Of a DNA stretch of 64,000 nucleotides, positions 14,301-29,100 are shown in pieces. Source of the DNA: Microplitis mediator (lineage: Eukaryota > Arthropoda > Insecta > Hymenoptera > Braconidae); contig NC_079976.1 in assembly GCF_029852145.1 (NCBI RefSeq), positions 13,501,104 to 13,565,103 of the forward strand, written 5' to 3'. The notes below the pieces were generated by a model that was given only the letters and a program-made list of their open reading frames with translations, was not told where the DNA came from and searched no databases. Every line of letters begins with the position of its first letter. Position 1 is the first letter of the stretch. The translations under genes and the position numbers were made by a program.

Positions 14301-17015
14301 GGCAGAAAATTAAGTGATAGTACTTTGCAAACTATCCACCGCCGGATACTTGTATGTTATTTGAATGAAAATAACAATTCATTTTAACGCCGGCTCGTAC
14401 TAGTATGAGTTGTCGGCTGTTCATAAAGTACGCATACAAATGCTTACAATTTTATATGATAACGTACAAAAGACAAAAACTACTAAACATAATGGCACAT
14501 ATTGAAAAAACTTAAGTTATGGTGGTAAACTTTAGAGCCAAAAATATAATATAAAAGACAACTATGTCAGATTAAGAAAAAAAAAGGAAAAAATTTAGAT
14601 ATGACAAAAAATGACACAAAGTACAACTGATTGGCAGAAAATTAAGTGATAGTACTTTGCAAACTATCCACCGCCGGATACTTGTATGTTATTTGAATGA
14701 AAATAACAATTCATTTTAACGCCGGCTCGTACTAGTATGAGTTGTCGGCTGTTCATAAAGTACGCATACAAATGCTTACAATTTTATATGTTAACGTACA
14801 AAAGACAAAAACTACTAAACATAATGGCACATATTGAAAAAACTTAAGTTATGGTGGTAAACTTAAGAGCCAAAAATATAATATAAAAGACAACTATGTC
14901 AGATTAAAAAAAAAAAAGGAAAAAATTTAGATATGACAAAAAATGACACAAAGTACAACTGATTGGCAGAAAATTAAGTGATAGTACTTTGCAAACTATC
15001 CACCGCCATATACTTGTATGTTATTTGAATGAAAATAACAATTCATTTTAACGCCGGCTCGTACTAGTATGAGTTGTCGGCTGTTCATAAAGTACGCATA
15101 CAAATGCTTACAATTTTATATGTTAACGTACAAAAGACAAAAACTACTAAACATAATGGCAAATATTGAAAAAACTTAAGTTATGGTGGTAAACTTAAGA
15201 GCCAAAAATAAAATATAAAAGACAACTATGTCAGATTAAGAAAAAAAAAGAAAAAAATTTACATATGTCAAAAAGTGACACAAAGTAGAACTGATTGGCA
15301 AAAAATTAAGTGATAGTACTTTGCAAACTATCCGCTGCCATATACTTGTATGTTATTTGAATGAAAATAACAATTCATTTTAACGCCGGCTCGTACTAGT
15401 ATGAGTTGTCGGCTGTTCATAAAGTAAGCATACAAATGCTTACAATTTTATATGTTAACGTACAAAAGACAAAAACTACTAAACATAATGGCAAATATTG
15501 AAAAAACTTAAGTTATGGTGGTAAACTTAAGAGCCAAAAATATAATATAAAAGACAACTATGTCAGATTAAGAAAAAAAAAGGAAAAAATTTAGATATGT
15601 CAAAAAATGACACAAAGTACAACTGATTAGCAGAAAATTAAGTGATAGTACTTTGCAAACTATCCACCGCCATATATTTGTATGTTATTTGAATGAAAAT
15701 AACAATTCATTTATAACGCCAGCTCGTACTAGTATGAGTTGTCGGCTGTTCATAAAGTACGCATACAAATGCTTACAATTTTATATGTTAACGTACAAAA
15801 GACAAAAACTACTAAACATAATGGCACATATTGAAAAAACTTAAGTTATGGTAGTAAACTTAAGAGCCAAAAATATAATATAAAAGACAACTATGTCAGA
15901 TTAAGAAAAAAAAAGGAAAAAATTTATAGATGTCAAAAAATGACACAAAGAACAACTGATTGGCAAAAAATTAAGTGATAGTACTTTGCAAACTATCCGC
16001 CGCCATATACTTGTATGTTATTTGAATGAAAATAACAATTCATTTTAACGCCGGCTCGTACTAGTATGAGTTGTCGGCTGTTCATAAAGTACGCATACAA
16101 ATGCTTACAATTTTATATGTTAACGTACAAAAGACAAAAACTACTAAACATAATGGCACATATTGAAAAAACTTAAGTTATGGTGGTAAACTTAGGAGCC
16201 AAAAATATAATATAAAAGACAACTATGTCAGATTAAGAAAAAAAAAGGAAAAAATTTATATATGTCAAAAAATGACACAAAGTACAACTGATTGGCAAAA
16301 AATTAAGTGATAGTACTTTGCAAAGTATCCGCAACCATATACTTGTATGTTATTTGAATGAAAATAACAATTCATTTGAACGCCGGCTCGTACAAGTATG
16401 AGTTGTCGGCTGTTCATAAAGTAAGCATACAAATGCTTACAATTTTATATGTTAACGTACAAAAAACAAAAACTACTAAACATAATGGCACATATTGAAA
16501 AAACTTAAGTGATGGTGGTAAACTTAAGAGCCAAAAATATAATATAAAAGACAACTATGTCAGATTAAGAAAAAAAAAGGAAAAAATTTATATATGTCAA
16601 AAAATGACACAAAGTACAACTGATTGGCAAAAAATTAAGTGATAGTACTTTGCAAAGTATCCGCCACCATATACTTGTATGTTATTTGAATGAAAATAAC
16701 AATTCATTTTAACGCCGGCTCGTACTAGTATGAGTTGGCGGCTGTTCATAAAGTAAGCATACAAATGCTTACAATTTTATATGTTAACGTACAAAAGACA
16801 AAAACTACTAAACATAATAGCACATATTGAAAAAACTTAAGTTATGGTGGTAAACTTAAGAGCCAAAAATAAAATATAAAAGACAACTATGTCAGATTAA
16901 GAAAAAAAAAGAAAAAAATTTACATATGTCAAAAAGTGACACAAAGTAGAACTGATTGGCAAAAAATTAAGTGATAGTACTTTGCAAACTATCCGCTGCC
17001 ATATACTTGTATGTT
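11371..17015 (+). repeat. Higher-order duplication, copy 1 (17 monomers, ~5.65 kb)
   Basis: Rare variants occur in the same order here and in the next block: CATATTAAAAAATCTTAAG (11511 and 17156), TTGGCGGCTG, CAAGTAATTGG, TATGTCTGATTAAG (13899 and 19544), CATTTATAACGCCAG (near 15710 and 21023) and TACAAGTATGAG. The offset is 5645 early and 5313 late. Boundaries are set where flanking variants stop matching and are good to about 100 bp. Confidence 0.8.
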
Positions 17016-20000
17016 ATTTGAATGAAAATAACAATTCATTTTAACGCCGGCTCGTACTAGTATGAGTTGTCGGCTGTTCATAAAGTACGCATACAAATGC
17101 TTACAATTTTATATGTTAACGTACAAAAGACAAAAACTACTAAACATAATGGCACATATTAAAAAATCTTAAGTTATGGTGGTAAACTTAAGAGCCAAAA
17201 ATATAATATAAAAGACAACTATGTCAGATTAAGAAAAAAAAAGGAAACAATTTAGATATGTCAAAAAATGACACAAAGTACAACTGATTGGCAAAAAATT
17301 AAGTGATAGTACTTTGCAAAGTATCCGCCACCATATACTTGTATGTTATTTGAATGAAAATAACAATTCATTTGAACGCCGGCTCGTACTAGTATGAGTT
17401 GTCGGCTGTTCATAAAGTAAGCATACAAATGCTTACAATTTTATATGTTAACGTACAAAAGACAAAAACTACTAAACATAATGGCACATATTGAAAAAAC
17501 TTAAGTTATGGTGGTAAACTTAAGAGTCAAAAATATAATATAAAAGACAACTATGTCAGATTAAGAAAAAAAAAAGAAAAAATTTATAGATGTCAAAAAA
17601 TGACACAAAGTACAAGTGATTGGCAAAAAATTAAGTGATAGTACGTTGCAAACTATCCGCCGCCATATACTTGTATGTTATTTGAATGAAAATAACAATT
17701 CATTTTAACGCCGGCTCGTACTAGTATGAGTTGTCGGCTGTTCATAAAGTACGCATACAAATGCTTACAATTTTATATGATAACGTACAAAAGACAAAAA
17801 CTACTAAACATAATGGCACATATTGAAAAAACTTAAGTTATGGTGGTAAACTTAAGAGCCAAAAATATAATATAAAAGACAACTATGTCAGATTAAGAAA
17901 AAAAAAGAAAAAAATTTATATATGTCAAAAAATGACACAAAGTACAACTGATTGGCAAAAAATTAAGTGATAGTACTTTGCAAACTATCCGCCGCCATAT
18001 ACTCGTATGTTATTTGAATGAAAATAACAATTCATTTTAACGCCGGCTCGTACTAGTATGAGTTGGCGGCTGTTCATAAAGTAAGCATACAAATGCTTAC
18101 AATTTTATATGTTAACGTACAAAAGACAAAAACTACTAAACATAATAGCACATATTGAAAAAACTTAAGTTATGGTGGTAAACTTAAGAGCCAAAAATAA
18201 AATATAAAAGACAACTATGTCAGATTAAGAAAAAAAAAGAAAAAAATTTATATATGTCAAAAAATGACACAAAGTACAAGTGATTGGCAAAAAATTAAGT
18301 GATAGTACTTTGCAAACTATCCGCCGCCATATACTTGCATGTTATTTGAATGAAAATAACAATTCATTTTAACGCCGGCTCGTACTAGTATGAGTTGTCG
18401 GCTGTTCATAAAGTACGCATACAAATGCTTACAATTTTATATGTTAACGTACAAAAGACAAAAACTACTAAACATAATGGCACATATTGAAAAAACTTAA
18501 GTTATGGTGGTAAACTTAAGAGCCAAAAATATAATATGAAAGACAACTATGTCAGATTAAGAAAAATAAAGGAAAAAATTTATATATGTCAAAAAATGAC
18601 ACAAAGTACAAGTGATTGGCAAAAAATTAAGTGATAGTACTTTGCAAACTATCCGCCGCCATATACTTGCATGTTATTTGAATGAAAATAACAATTCATT
18701 TTAACGCCGGCTCGTACTAGTATGAGTTGTCGGCTGTTCATAAAGTACGCATACAAATGCTTACAATTTTATATGTTAACGTACAAAAGACAAAAACTAC
18801 TAAACATAATGGCACATATTGAAAAAACTTAAGTTATGGTGGTAAACTTAAGAGCAAAAAATATAATATGAACGACAACTATGTCAGATTAAGAAAAATA
18901 AAGAAAAAAATTTATATATGTCAAAAAATGACACAAAGTACAAGTAATTGGCAAAAAATTAAGTGATAGTACTTTGCAAACTATCCGCCGCCATATACTT
19001 GCATGTTATTTGAATAAAAATAACAATTCATTTTAACGCCGGCTCGTACTAGTATGAGTTGTCGGCTGTTCATAAAGTACGCATACAAATGCTTACAATT
19101 TTATATGTTAACGTACAAAAGACAAAAACTACTAAACATAATGGCACATATTGAAAAAACTTAAGTTATGGTGGTAAACTTAAGAGCCAAAAATATAATA
19201 TGAAAGACAACTATGTCAGATTAAGAAAAATAAAGGAAAAAATTTATATATGTCACCAAATAACACAAAGTACAAGTGATTGGCAAAAAATTAAGTGATA
19301 GTACTTTGCAAACTATCCGCCGCCATATACTTGCATGTTATTTGAATGAAAATAACAATTCATTTTAACGCCGGCTCGTACTAGTATGAGTTGTCGGCTG
19401 TTCATAAAGTACGCATACAAATGCTTACAATTTTATATGTTAACGTACGAAAGACAAAAACTGCTAAACATAATGGCACATATTGAAAGAACTTAAGTTA
19501 TAGTGGTAAACTTAAGAGCCAAAAATATAATATAAAAGACAACTATGTCTGATTAAGAAAAAAAAAAGAAAAAATTTATAGATGTCAAAAAATGACACAA
19601 AGTACAAGTGATTGGCAAAAAATTAAGTAATAGTACTTTGCAAACTATCCGCCGCCATATACTTGTATGTTATTTGAATGAAAATAACAATTCATTTTAA
19701 CGCCGGCTCGTACTAGTATGAGTTGTCGGCTGTTCATAAAGTACGCATACAAATGCTTACAATTTTATATGATAACGTACAAAAGACAAAAACTACTAAA
19801 CATAATGGCACATATTGAAAAAACTTAAGTTATGGTGGTAAACTTAAGAGCCAAAAATATAATATAAAAGACAACTATGTCAGATTAAGAAAAAAAAAGG
19901 AAAAAATTTAGATATGACAAAAAATGACACAAAGTACAACTGATTGGCAGAAAATTAAGTGATAGTACTTTGCAAACTATCCACCGCCGGATACTTGTAT

Positions 20001-22328
20001 GTTATTTGAATGAAAATAACAATTCATTTTAACGCCGGCTCGTACTAGTATGAGTTGTCGGCTGTTCATAAAGTACGCATACAAATGCTTACAATTTTAT
20101 ATGTTAACGTACAAAAGACAAAAACTACTAAACATAATGGCACATATTGAAAAAACTTAAGTTATGGTGGTAAACTTAAGAGCCAAAAATATAATATAAA
20201 AGACAACTATGTCAGATTAAAAAAAAAAAAGGAAAAAATTTAGATATGACAAAAAATGACACAAAGTACAACTGATTGGCAGAAAATTAAGTGATAGTAC
20301 TTTGCAAACTATCCACCGCCATATACTTGTATGTTATTTGAATGAAAATAACAATTCATTTTAACGCCGGCTCGTACTAGTATGAGTTGTCGGCTGTTCA
20401 TAAAGTACGCATACAAATGCTTACAATTTTATATGTTAACGTACAAAAGACAAAAACTACTAAACATAATGGCAAATATTGAAAAAACTTAAGTTATGGT
20501 GGTGAACTTAAGAGCCAAAAATAAAATATAAAAGACAACTATGTCAGATTAAGAAAAAAAAAGAAAAAAATTTACATATGTCAAAAAGTGACACAAAGTA
20601 GAACTGATTGGCAAAAAATTAAGTGATAGTACTTTGCAAACTATCCGCTGCCATATACTTGTATGTTATTTGAATGAAAATAACAATTCATTTTAACGCC
20701 GGCTCGTACTAGTATGAGTTGTCGGCTGTTCATAAAGTAAGCATACAAATGCTTACAATTTTATATGTTAACGTACAAAAGACAAAAACTACTAAACATA
20801 ATGGCAAATATTGAAAAAACTTAAGTTATGGTGGTAAACTTAAGAGCCAAAAATATAATATAAAAGACAACTATGTCAGATTAAGAAAAAAAAAGGAAAA
20901 AATTTAGATATGTCAAAAAATGACACAAAGTACAACTGATTAGCAGAAAATTAAGTGATAGTACTTTGCAAACTATCCACCGCCATATATTTGTATGTTA
21001 TTTGAATGAAAATAACAATTCATTTATAACGCCAGCTCGTACTAGTATGAGTTGTCGGCTGTTCATAAAGTACGCATACAAATGCTTACAATTTTATATG
21101 TTAACGTACAAAAGACAAAAACTACTAAACATAATGGCACATATTGAAAAAACTTAAGTTATGGTAGTAAACTTAAGAGCCAAAAATATAATATAAAAGA
21201 CAACTATGTCAGATTAAGAAAAAAAAAGGAAAAAATTTATAGATGTCAAAAAATGACACAAAGAACAACTGATTGGCAAAAAATTAAGTGATAGTACTTT
21301 GCAAACTATCCGCCGCCATATACTTGTATGTTATTTGAATGAAAATAACAATTCATTTTAACGCCGGCTCGTACTAGTATGAGTTGTCGGCTGTTCATAA
21401 AGTACGCATACAAATGCTTACAATTTTATATGTTAACGTACAAAAGACAAAAACTACTAAACATAATGGCACATATTGAAAAAACTTAAGTTATGGTGGT
21501 AAACTTAGGAGCCAAAAATATAATATAAAAGACAACTATGTCAGATTAAGAAAAAAAAAGGAAAAAATTTATATATGTCAAAAAATGACACAAAGTACAA
21601 CTGATTGGCAAAAAATTAAGTGATAGTACTTTGCAAAGTATCCGCAACCATATACTTGTATGTTATTTGAATGAAAATAACAATTCATTTGAACGCCGGC
21701 TCGTACAAGTATGAGTTGTCGGCTGTTCATAAAGTAAGCATACAAATGCTTACAATTTTATATGTTAACGTACAAAAAACAAAAACTACTAAACATAATG
21801 GCACATATTGAAAAAACTTAAGTGATGGTGGTAAACTTAAGAGCCAAAAATATAATATAAAAGACAACTATGTCAGATTAAGAAAAAAAAAGGAAAAAAT
21901 TTATATATGTCAAAAAATGACACAAAGTACAACTGATTGGCAAAAAATTAAGTGATAGTACTTTGCAAAGTATCCGCCACCATATACTTGTATGTTATTT
22001 GAATGAAAATAACAATTCATTTTAACGCCGGCTCGTACTAGTATGAGTTGGCGGCTGTTCATAAAGTAAGCATACAAATGCTTACAATTTTATATGTTAA
22101 CGTACAAAAGACAAAAACTACTAAACATAATAGCACATATTGAAAAAACTTAAGTTATGGTGGTAAACTTAAGAGCCAAAAATAAAATATAAAAGACAAC
22201 TATGTCAGATTAAGAAAAAAAAAGAAAAAAATTTACATATGTCAAAAAGTGACACAAAGTAGAACTGATTGGCAAAAAATTAAGTGATAGTACTTTGCAA
22301 ACTATCCGCTGCCATATACTTGTATGTT
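17016..22328 (+). repeat. Higher-order duplication, copy 2 (16 monomers, ~5.31 kb)
   Basis: Tandem copy of 11371-17015, lacking exactly one monomer. Copy 1 has two successive CCGCCGGATAC monomers (near 14340 and 14672, the first with TTTAGAGCC), while copy 2 has only one (near 19986). Few other differences were noticed: GGTGGTGAAC near 20504 and GTCACCAAATAAC near 19256. The copies are therefore recent. Confidence 0.8.
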
Positions 22329-24810
22329 ATTTGAATGAAAATAACAATTCATTTTAACGCCGGCTCGTACTAGTATGAGTTGTCGGCTGTTCATAAAGTA
22401 AGCATACAAATGCTTACAATTTTATATGTTAACGTACAAAAGACAAAACCTACTAAACATAATGGCACATATTGAAAAAACTTAAGTTATGGTGGTAAAC
22501 TTAAGAGCCAAAAATATAATATAAAAGACAACTATGTCAGATTAAGAAAAAAAAAGGGAAAAATTTATAGATGTCAAAAAATGACACAAAGTACAACTGA
22601 TTGGCAAAAAATTAAGTGAAAGTACTTTGCAAACTATCCGCCGCCATATACTTGTATGTTATTTGAATGAAAATAACAATTCATTTTAACGCCGGCTCGT
22701 ACTAGTATGAGTTGTCGGCTGTTCATAAAGTAAGCATACAAATGCTTACAATTTTATATGTTAACGTACAAAAGACAAAAACTACTGAACATAATGGCAC
22801 ATATTGAAAAAACTTAAGTTATGGTGGTAAACTTAAGAGCCAAAAATATAATGTAGAAGACTACCATGTCAGATTAAGAAAAAAAAAAGAAAAAATTTAT
22901 AGATGTCTAAAAATGACACAAAGTACAACTGATTGGCAAAAAATTAAGTGATATTACTTTGCGAACTATCCGCCGCCATATACTTGTATGTTATTTGAAT
23001 GAAAATAACAATTCATTTTAACGCCGGCTTGTACTTGTATGAGTCGTCGGCTGTTCATAAAGTACGCATACAAATGCTTACAATTTTATATGTTAACGTA
23101 CAAAAGACAAAAACTACTAAACATAATGGCACATATTGAAAAAACTTAAGTTATGGTGGTAAACTTAAGATCCAAAAATATAATATTAAAGACAACTATG
23201 TCAGATTAAGAAAAAAAAAGGAAAAAATTTATAGATGTCAAAAAATGACACAAAGTACAACTGATTGGCAAAAAATTAAGTGATAGTACTTTGCAAACTA
23301 TCCGCCGCCATATACTTGTATGTTATTTGAATGAAAATAACAATTCATTTTAACGCCGGCTCGTACTAGTATGAGTTGTCGGCTGTTCATAAAGTACGCA
23401 TACAAATGCTTACAATTTTATATATTAACGTACAAAAGACAAAAACTACTAAACATAATGGCACATATTGAAAAAACTTAAGTTATGGTGGTAAACTTAA
23501 GAACCAAAAATATAATATAAAAGACAACTATGTCAGATTAAGAAAAAAAAAGGAAAAAATTTATATATGTCAAAATATGACACAAAGTACAACTGATTGG
23601 CAAAAAATTAAGTGATAGTACTTTGCAAAGTATCCGCAACCATATACTTGTATGTTATTTGAATGAAAATAACAATTCATTTGAACGCCGGCTCGTACTA
23701 GTATGAGTTGTCGGCTGTTCATAAAGTAAGCATACAAATGCTTACAATTTTATATGTTAACGTACAAAAGACAAAAACTACTAAACATAATGGCACATAT
23801 TGAAAAAACTTAAGTTATGGTGGTAAACTTAATAGCCAAAAATATAATATAAAAGACAACTATGTCAGATTAAGAAAAATAAAGGAAAAAATTTATATAT
23901 GTCAAAAAATGACACAAAGTACAAGTGATTGGCAAAAAATTAAGTGATAGTACTTTGCAAACTATCCGCCGCCATATACTTGCATGTTAATTGAATGAAA
24001 ATAACAATTTATTTTAACGCCGGCTCGTACTAGTATGAGTTGTCGGCTGTTCATAAAGTACGCATACAAATGCTTACAATTTTATATGTTAACGTACAAA
24101 AGACAAAAACTACTAAACATAATGGCACATATTGAAAAAACTTAAGTTATGGTGGTAAACTTAAGAGCCAAAAATATAATATAAAAGACAACTATGTCAG
24201 ATTAAGAAAAAAAAAGGGAAAAATTTATAGATGTCAAAAAATGACACAAAGTACAACTGATTGGCAAAAAATTAAGTGATAGTACTTTGCAAACTATCCG
24301 CCGCCATATACTTGTATGTTATTTGAATGAAAATAACAATTCATTTTAACGCCGGCTCGTACTAGTATGAGTTGTCGGCTGTTCATAAAGTACGCATACA
24401 AATGCTTACAATTTTATATGTTAACGTACAAAAGACAAAAACTACTAAACATAATGGCACATATTGAAAAAACTTAAGTTATGGTGGTAAACTTAAGAGC
24501 CAAAAATATAATATAAAAGACAACTATGTCAGATTAAGAAAAAAAAAGGAAAAAATTTATATATGTCAAAAAATGACACAAAGTACAACTGATTGGCAAA
24601 AAATTAAGTGATAGTACTTTGCAAACTATCCGCCGCCATATACTTGTATGTTATTTGAATGAAAATAACAATTCATTTTAACGCCGGCTCGTACTAGTAT
24701 GAGTTGTCGGCTGTTCATAAAGTACGCATACAAATGCTTACAATTTTATATGTTAACGTACAAAAGACAAAAACTACTAAACATAATGGCACATATTGAA
24801 AAAACTTAAG

Positions 24811-26138
24811 TTATAGTGGTAAACTTAAGAGCCAAAAATATAATATAAAAGACAACTATGTCAGATTAAGAAATAAAAAGGAAAAAATTTATATATGTCA
24901 AAAAATGACACAAAGTACAACTGATTGGCAAAAAATTAAGTGATAGTACTTTGCAAACTATCCGCCGCCATATACTTGTATGTTATTTGAATGAAAATAA
25001 CAATTCATTTTAACGCCGGCTCGTACTAGTATGAGTTGTCGGCTGTTTATAAAGTACGCATACAAATGCTTACAATTTTATATGTTAACGTACAAAAGAC
25101 AAAAACTACTAAACATAATGGCACATATTGAAAAAACTTAAGTTATGGTGGTAAACTTAAGAGCCAAAAATATAATATAAAAGACAACTATGTCAGATTA
25201 AGAAAAAAAAAGGAAAAAATTTATATATGTCAAAAAATGACACAAAGTACAACTGATTGGCAAAAAATTAAGTGATAGTACTTTGCAAACTATCCGCCGC
25301 TATATACTTGTATGTTATTTGAATGAAAATAACAATTCATTTTAACGCCGGCTCGTACTAGTATGAGTTGTCGGCTGTTCATAAAGTACGCATACAAATG
25401 CTTACAATTTTATATGTTAACGTACAAAAGACAAAAACTACTAAACATAATGGCACATATTGAAAAAACTTAAGTTATAGTGGTAAACTTAAGAGCCAAA
25501 AATATAATATAAAAGACAACTATGTCAGATTAAGAAATAAAAAGGAAAAAATTTATATATGTCAAAAAATGACACAAAGTACAACTGATTGGCAAAAAAT
25601 TAAGTGATAGTACTTTGCAAACTATCCGCCGCCATATACTTGTATGTTATTTGAATGAAAATAACAATTCATTTTAACGCCGGCTCGTACTAGTATGAGT
25701 TGTCGGCTGTTTATAAAGTACGCATACAAATGCTTACAATTTTATATGTTAACGTACAAAAGACAAAAACTACTAAACATAATGGCACATATTGAAAAAA
25801 CTTAAGTTATGGTGGTAAACTTAAGAGCCAAAAATATAATATAAAAGACAACTATGTCAGATTAAGAAAAAAAAAGGAAAAAATTTATATATGTCAAAAA
25901 ATGACACAAAGTACAACTGATTGGCAAAAAATTAAGTGATAGTACTTTGCAAACTATCCGCCGCTATATACTTGTATGTTATTTGAATGAAAATAACAAT
26001 TCATTTTAACGCCGGCTCGTACTAGTATGAGTTGTCGGCTGTTCATAAAGTACGCATACAAATGCTTACAATTTTATATGTTAACGTACAAAAGACAAAA
26101 ACTACTAAACATAATGGCACATATTGAAAAAACTTAAG
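24811..26138 (+). repeat. Tandem duplication of a two-monomer unit (664 bp x 2)
   Basis: The variants AGTTATAGTGG, AAGAAATAAAAAGG (24871 and 25535), GGCTGTTTATAAAG and CCGCTATATAC each recur exactly 664 bp apart. This is a recent local duplication of an adjacent monomer pair. Confidence 0.75.
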
Positions 26139-29100
26139 TTATGGTGGTAAACTCAAGAGCCAAAAATATAATATAAAAGACAACTATGTCAGATTAAGAA
26201 AAAAAAAGGAAAAAATTTATATATGTCAAAAAATGACACAAAGTACAACTGATTGGCAAAAAATTAAGTGATAGTACTTTGCAAACTATCCGCCGCCATA
26301 TACTTGTATGTTATTTGAATGAAAATAACAATTCATTTTAACGCCGGCTCGTACTAGTATGAGTTGTCGGCTGTTCATAAAGTACGCATACAAATGCTTA
26401 CAATTTTATATGTTAACGTACAAAAGACAAAAACTACTAAACATAATGGCACATATTGAAAAAACTTAAGTTATGGTGGTAAACTTAAGAGCCAAAAATA
26501 TAATATAAAAGACAACTATGTCAGATTAAGAAAAAAAAAGGAAAAAATTTATATATGTCAAAAAATGACACAAAGTACAACTGATTGGCAAAAAATTAAG
26601 TGATAGTACTTTGCAAACTATCCGCCGCCATATACTTGTATGTTATTTGAATGAAAATAACAATTCATTTTAACGCCGGCTCGTACTAGTATGAGTTGTC
26701 GGCTGTTCATAAAGTACGCATACAAATGCTTACAATTTTATATGTTAACGTACAAAAGACAAACACTACTAAACATAATGGCACATATTGAAAAAACTTA
26801 AGTTATGGTGGTAAACTTAAGAGCCAAAAATATAATATAAAAGACAACTATGTCAGATTAAGAAAAAAAAAGAAAAAAATTTACATATGTCAAAAAGTGA
26901 CACAAAGTAGAACTGATTGGCAAAAAATTAAGTGATAGTACTTTGCAAACTATCCGCCGCCATATACTTGTATGTTATTTGAATGAAAATAACAATTCAT
27001 TTTAACGCCGGCTCGTACTAGTTTGAGTTGGCGGCTGTTCATAAAGTAAGCATACAAATGCTTACAATTTTATATGTTAACGTACAAAAGACAAAAACTA
27101 CTAAACATAATAGCACATATTAAAAAAACTTAAGTTATGGTGGTAAACTTAAGAGCCAAAAATATAATGTAGAAGACTACCATGTCAGATTAAGAAAAAA
27201 AAAAGAAAAAATTTATAGATGTCTAAAAATGACACAAAGTACAACTGATTGGCAAAAAATTAAGTGATAGTACTTTGCAAACTATCCGCCGCCATATACT
27301 TGTATGTTATTTGAATGAAAATAACAATTCATTTTAACGCTGGCTCGTACTAGTATGAGTTGTCGGCTGTTCATAAAGTACGCATACAAATGCTTACAAT
27401 TTTATATGTTAACGTACAAAAAACAAAAACTACTAAACATAATGGCACATATTGAAAAAACTTAAGTTATGGTGGTAAACTTAAGAGCCAAAAATATAAT
27501 ATAAAAGACAACTATGTCAGATTAAGAAAAAAAAAGGAAAAAATTTATATATGTCAAAAAATGACACAAAGTACAACTGATTGGAAAAAATTAAGTGATA
27601 GTACTTTGCAAACTATCCGCCGCCATATACTTGTATGTTATTTGAATGAAAATAACAATTCGTTTTAACGCCGGCTCGTACTAGTATGAGTTGTCGGCTG
27701 TTCATAAAGTAAGCATACAAATGCTTACAATTTTATATGTTAACGTACAAAAGACAAAAACTACTAAACATAATGGCACATATTGAAAAAACTTAAGTTA
27801 TGGTGGTAAACTTAAGATCCAAAAATGTAATATTAAAGACAACTATGTCAGATTAAGAAAAAAAAAGGAAAAAATTTATAGATGTCAAAAAATGACACAA
27901 AGTACAACTGATTGGCAAAAAATTAAGTGATAGTACTTTGCAAACTATCCGCCGCCATATACTTGTATGTTATTTGAATGAAAATAACAATTCATTTTAA
28001 CGCCAGCTCGTACTAGTATGAGTTGTCGGCTGTTCATAAAGTACGCATACAAATGCTTACAATTTTATATGTTAACGTACAAAAGACAAAAACTACTAAA
28101 CATAATGGCACATATTGAAAAAACTTAAGTTATGGTGGTAAACTTAAGAGCCAAAAATATAATATAAAAGACAACTATGTCAGATTAAGAAAAAAAAAGG
28201 GAAAAATTTATATATGTCAAAAAATGACACAAAGTACAACTGATTGGCAGAAAATTAAGTGATAGTACTTTGCAAACTATCCGCCGCCATATACTTGTAT
28301 GTTATTTGAATGAAAATAACAATTCATTTTAACGCCGGCTCGTACTAGTATGAGTTGTCGGCTGTTCATAAAGTACGCATACAAATGCTTACAATTTTAT
28401 ATGTTAACGTACAAAAGACAAAAACTACCAAACATAATAGCACATATCGAAAAAACTTAAGTTATGGTGGTAAACTTAAGAGCTAAAAATAAAATATAAA
28501 AGACAACTATGTCAGATTAAGAAAAAAAAAGAAAAAAAATTATATATGTCAAAAAGTGATACAAAGTAGAACTGATTGGCAAAAAATTAAGTGATAGTAC
28601 TTTGCAAACTATCCGCCGCCATATACTTGTATGTTATTTGAATGAAAATAACAATTCATTTTAACGCCGGCATGTACTAGTATGAGTTGTCGGCTGTTCA
28701 TAAAGTAAGCATACAAATGCTTACAATTTTATATGTTAACGTACAAAAGACAAAAACTACTAAACATAATGGCACATATTGAAAAAACTTAAGTTATGGT
28801 GGTAAACTTAAGAGCCAAAAATATAATGTAGAAGACTACCATGTCAGATTAAGAAAAAAAAAAGAAAAAATTTATAGATGTCTAAAAATGACACAAAGTA
28901 CAACTGATTGGCAAAAAATTAAGTGATAGTACTTTGCAAACTATCCGCCGCCATATACTTGTATGTTATTTGAATGAAAATAACAATTTATTTTAACGCC
29001 GGCTCGTACTTGTATGAGTTGTCGGCTGTTCATAAAGTACGCATACAAATGCTTACAATTTTATATGTTAACGTACAAAAGACAAAAACTACTAAACATA

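Noticed and set aside
15653..21157. Identical 63-codon frames at 15653 and 20966, and the other 62-79 codon frames in the arrays
   Set aside because: They are satellite sequence repeated with the monomer, begin at arbitrary points, are mostly interrupted by the CTTAAG stop in other copies, and resemble no known protein. Their identity reflects the duplication, not selection on a protein.
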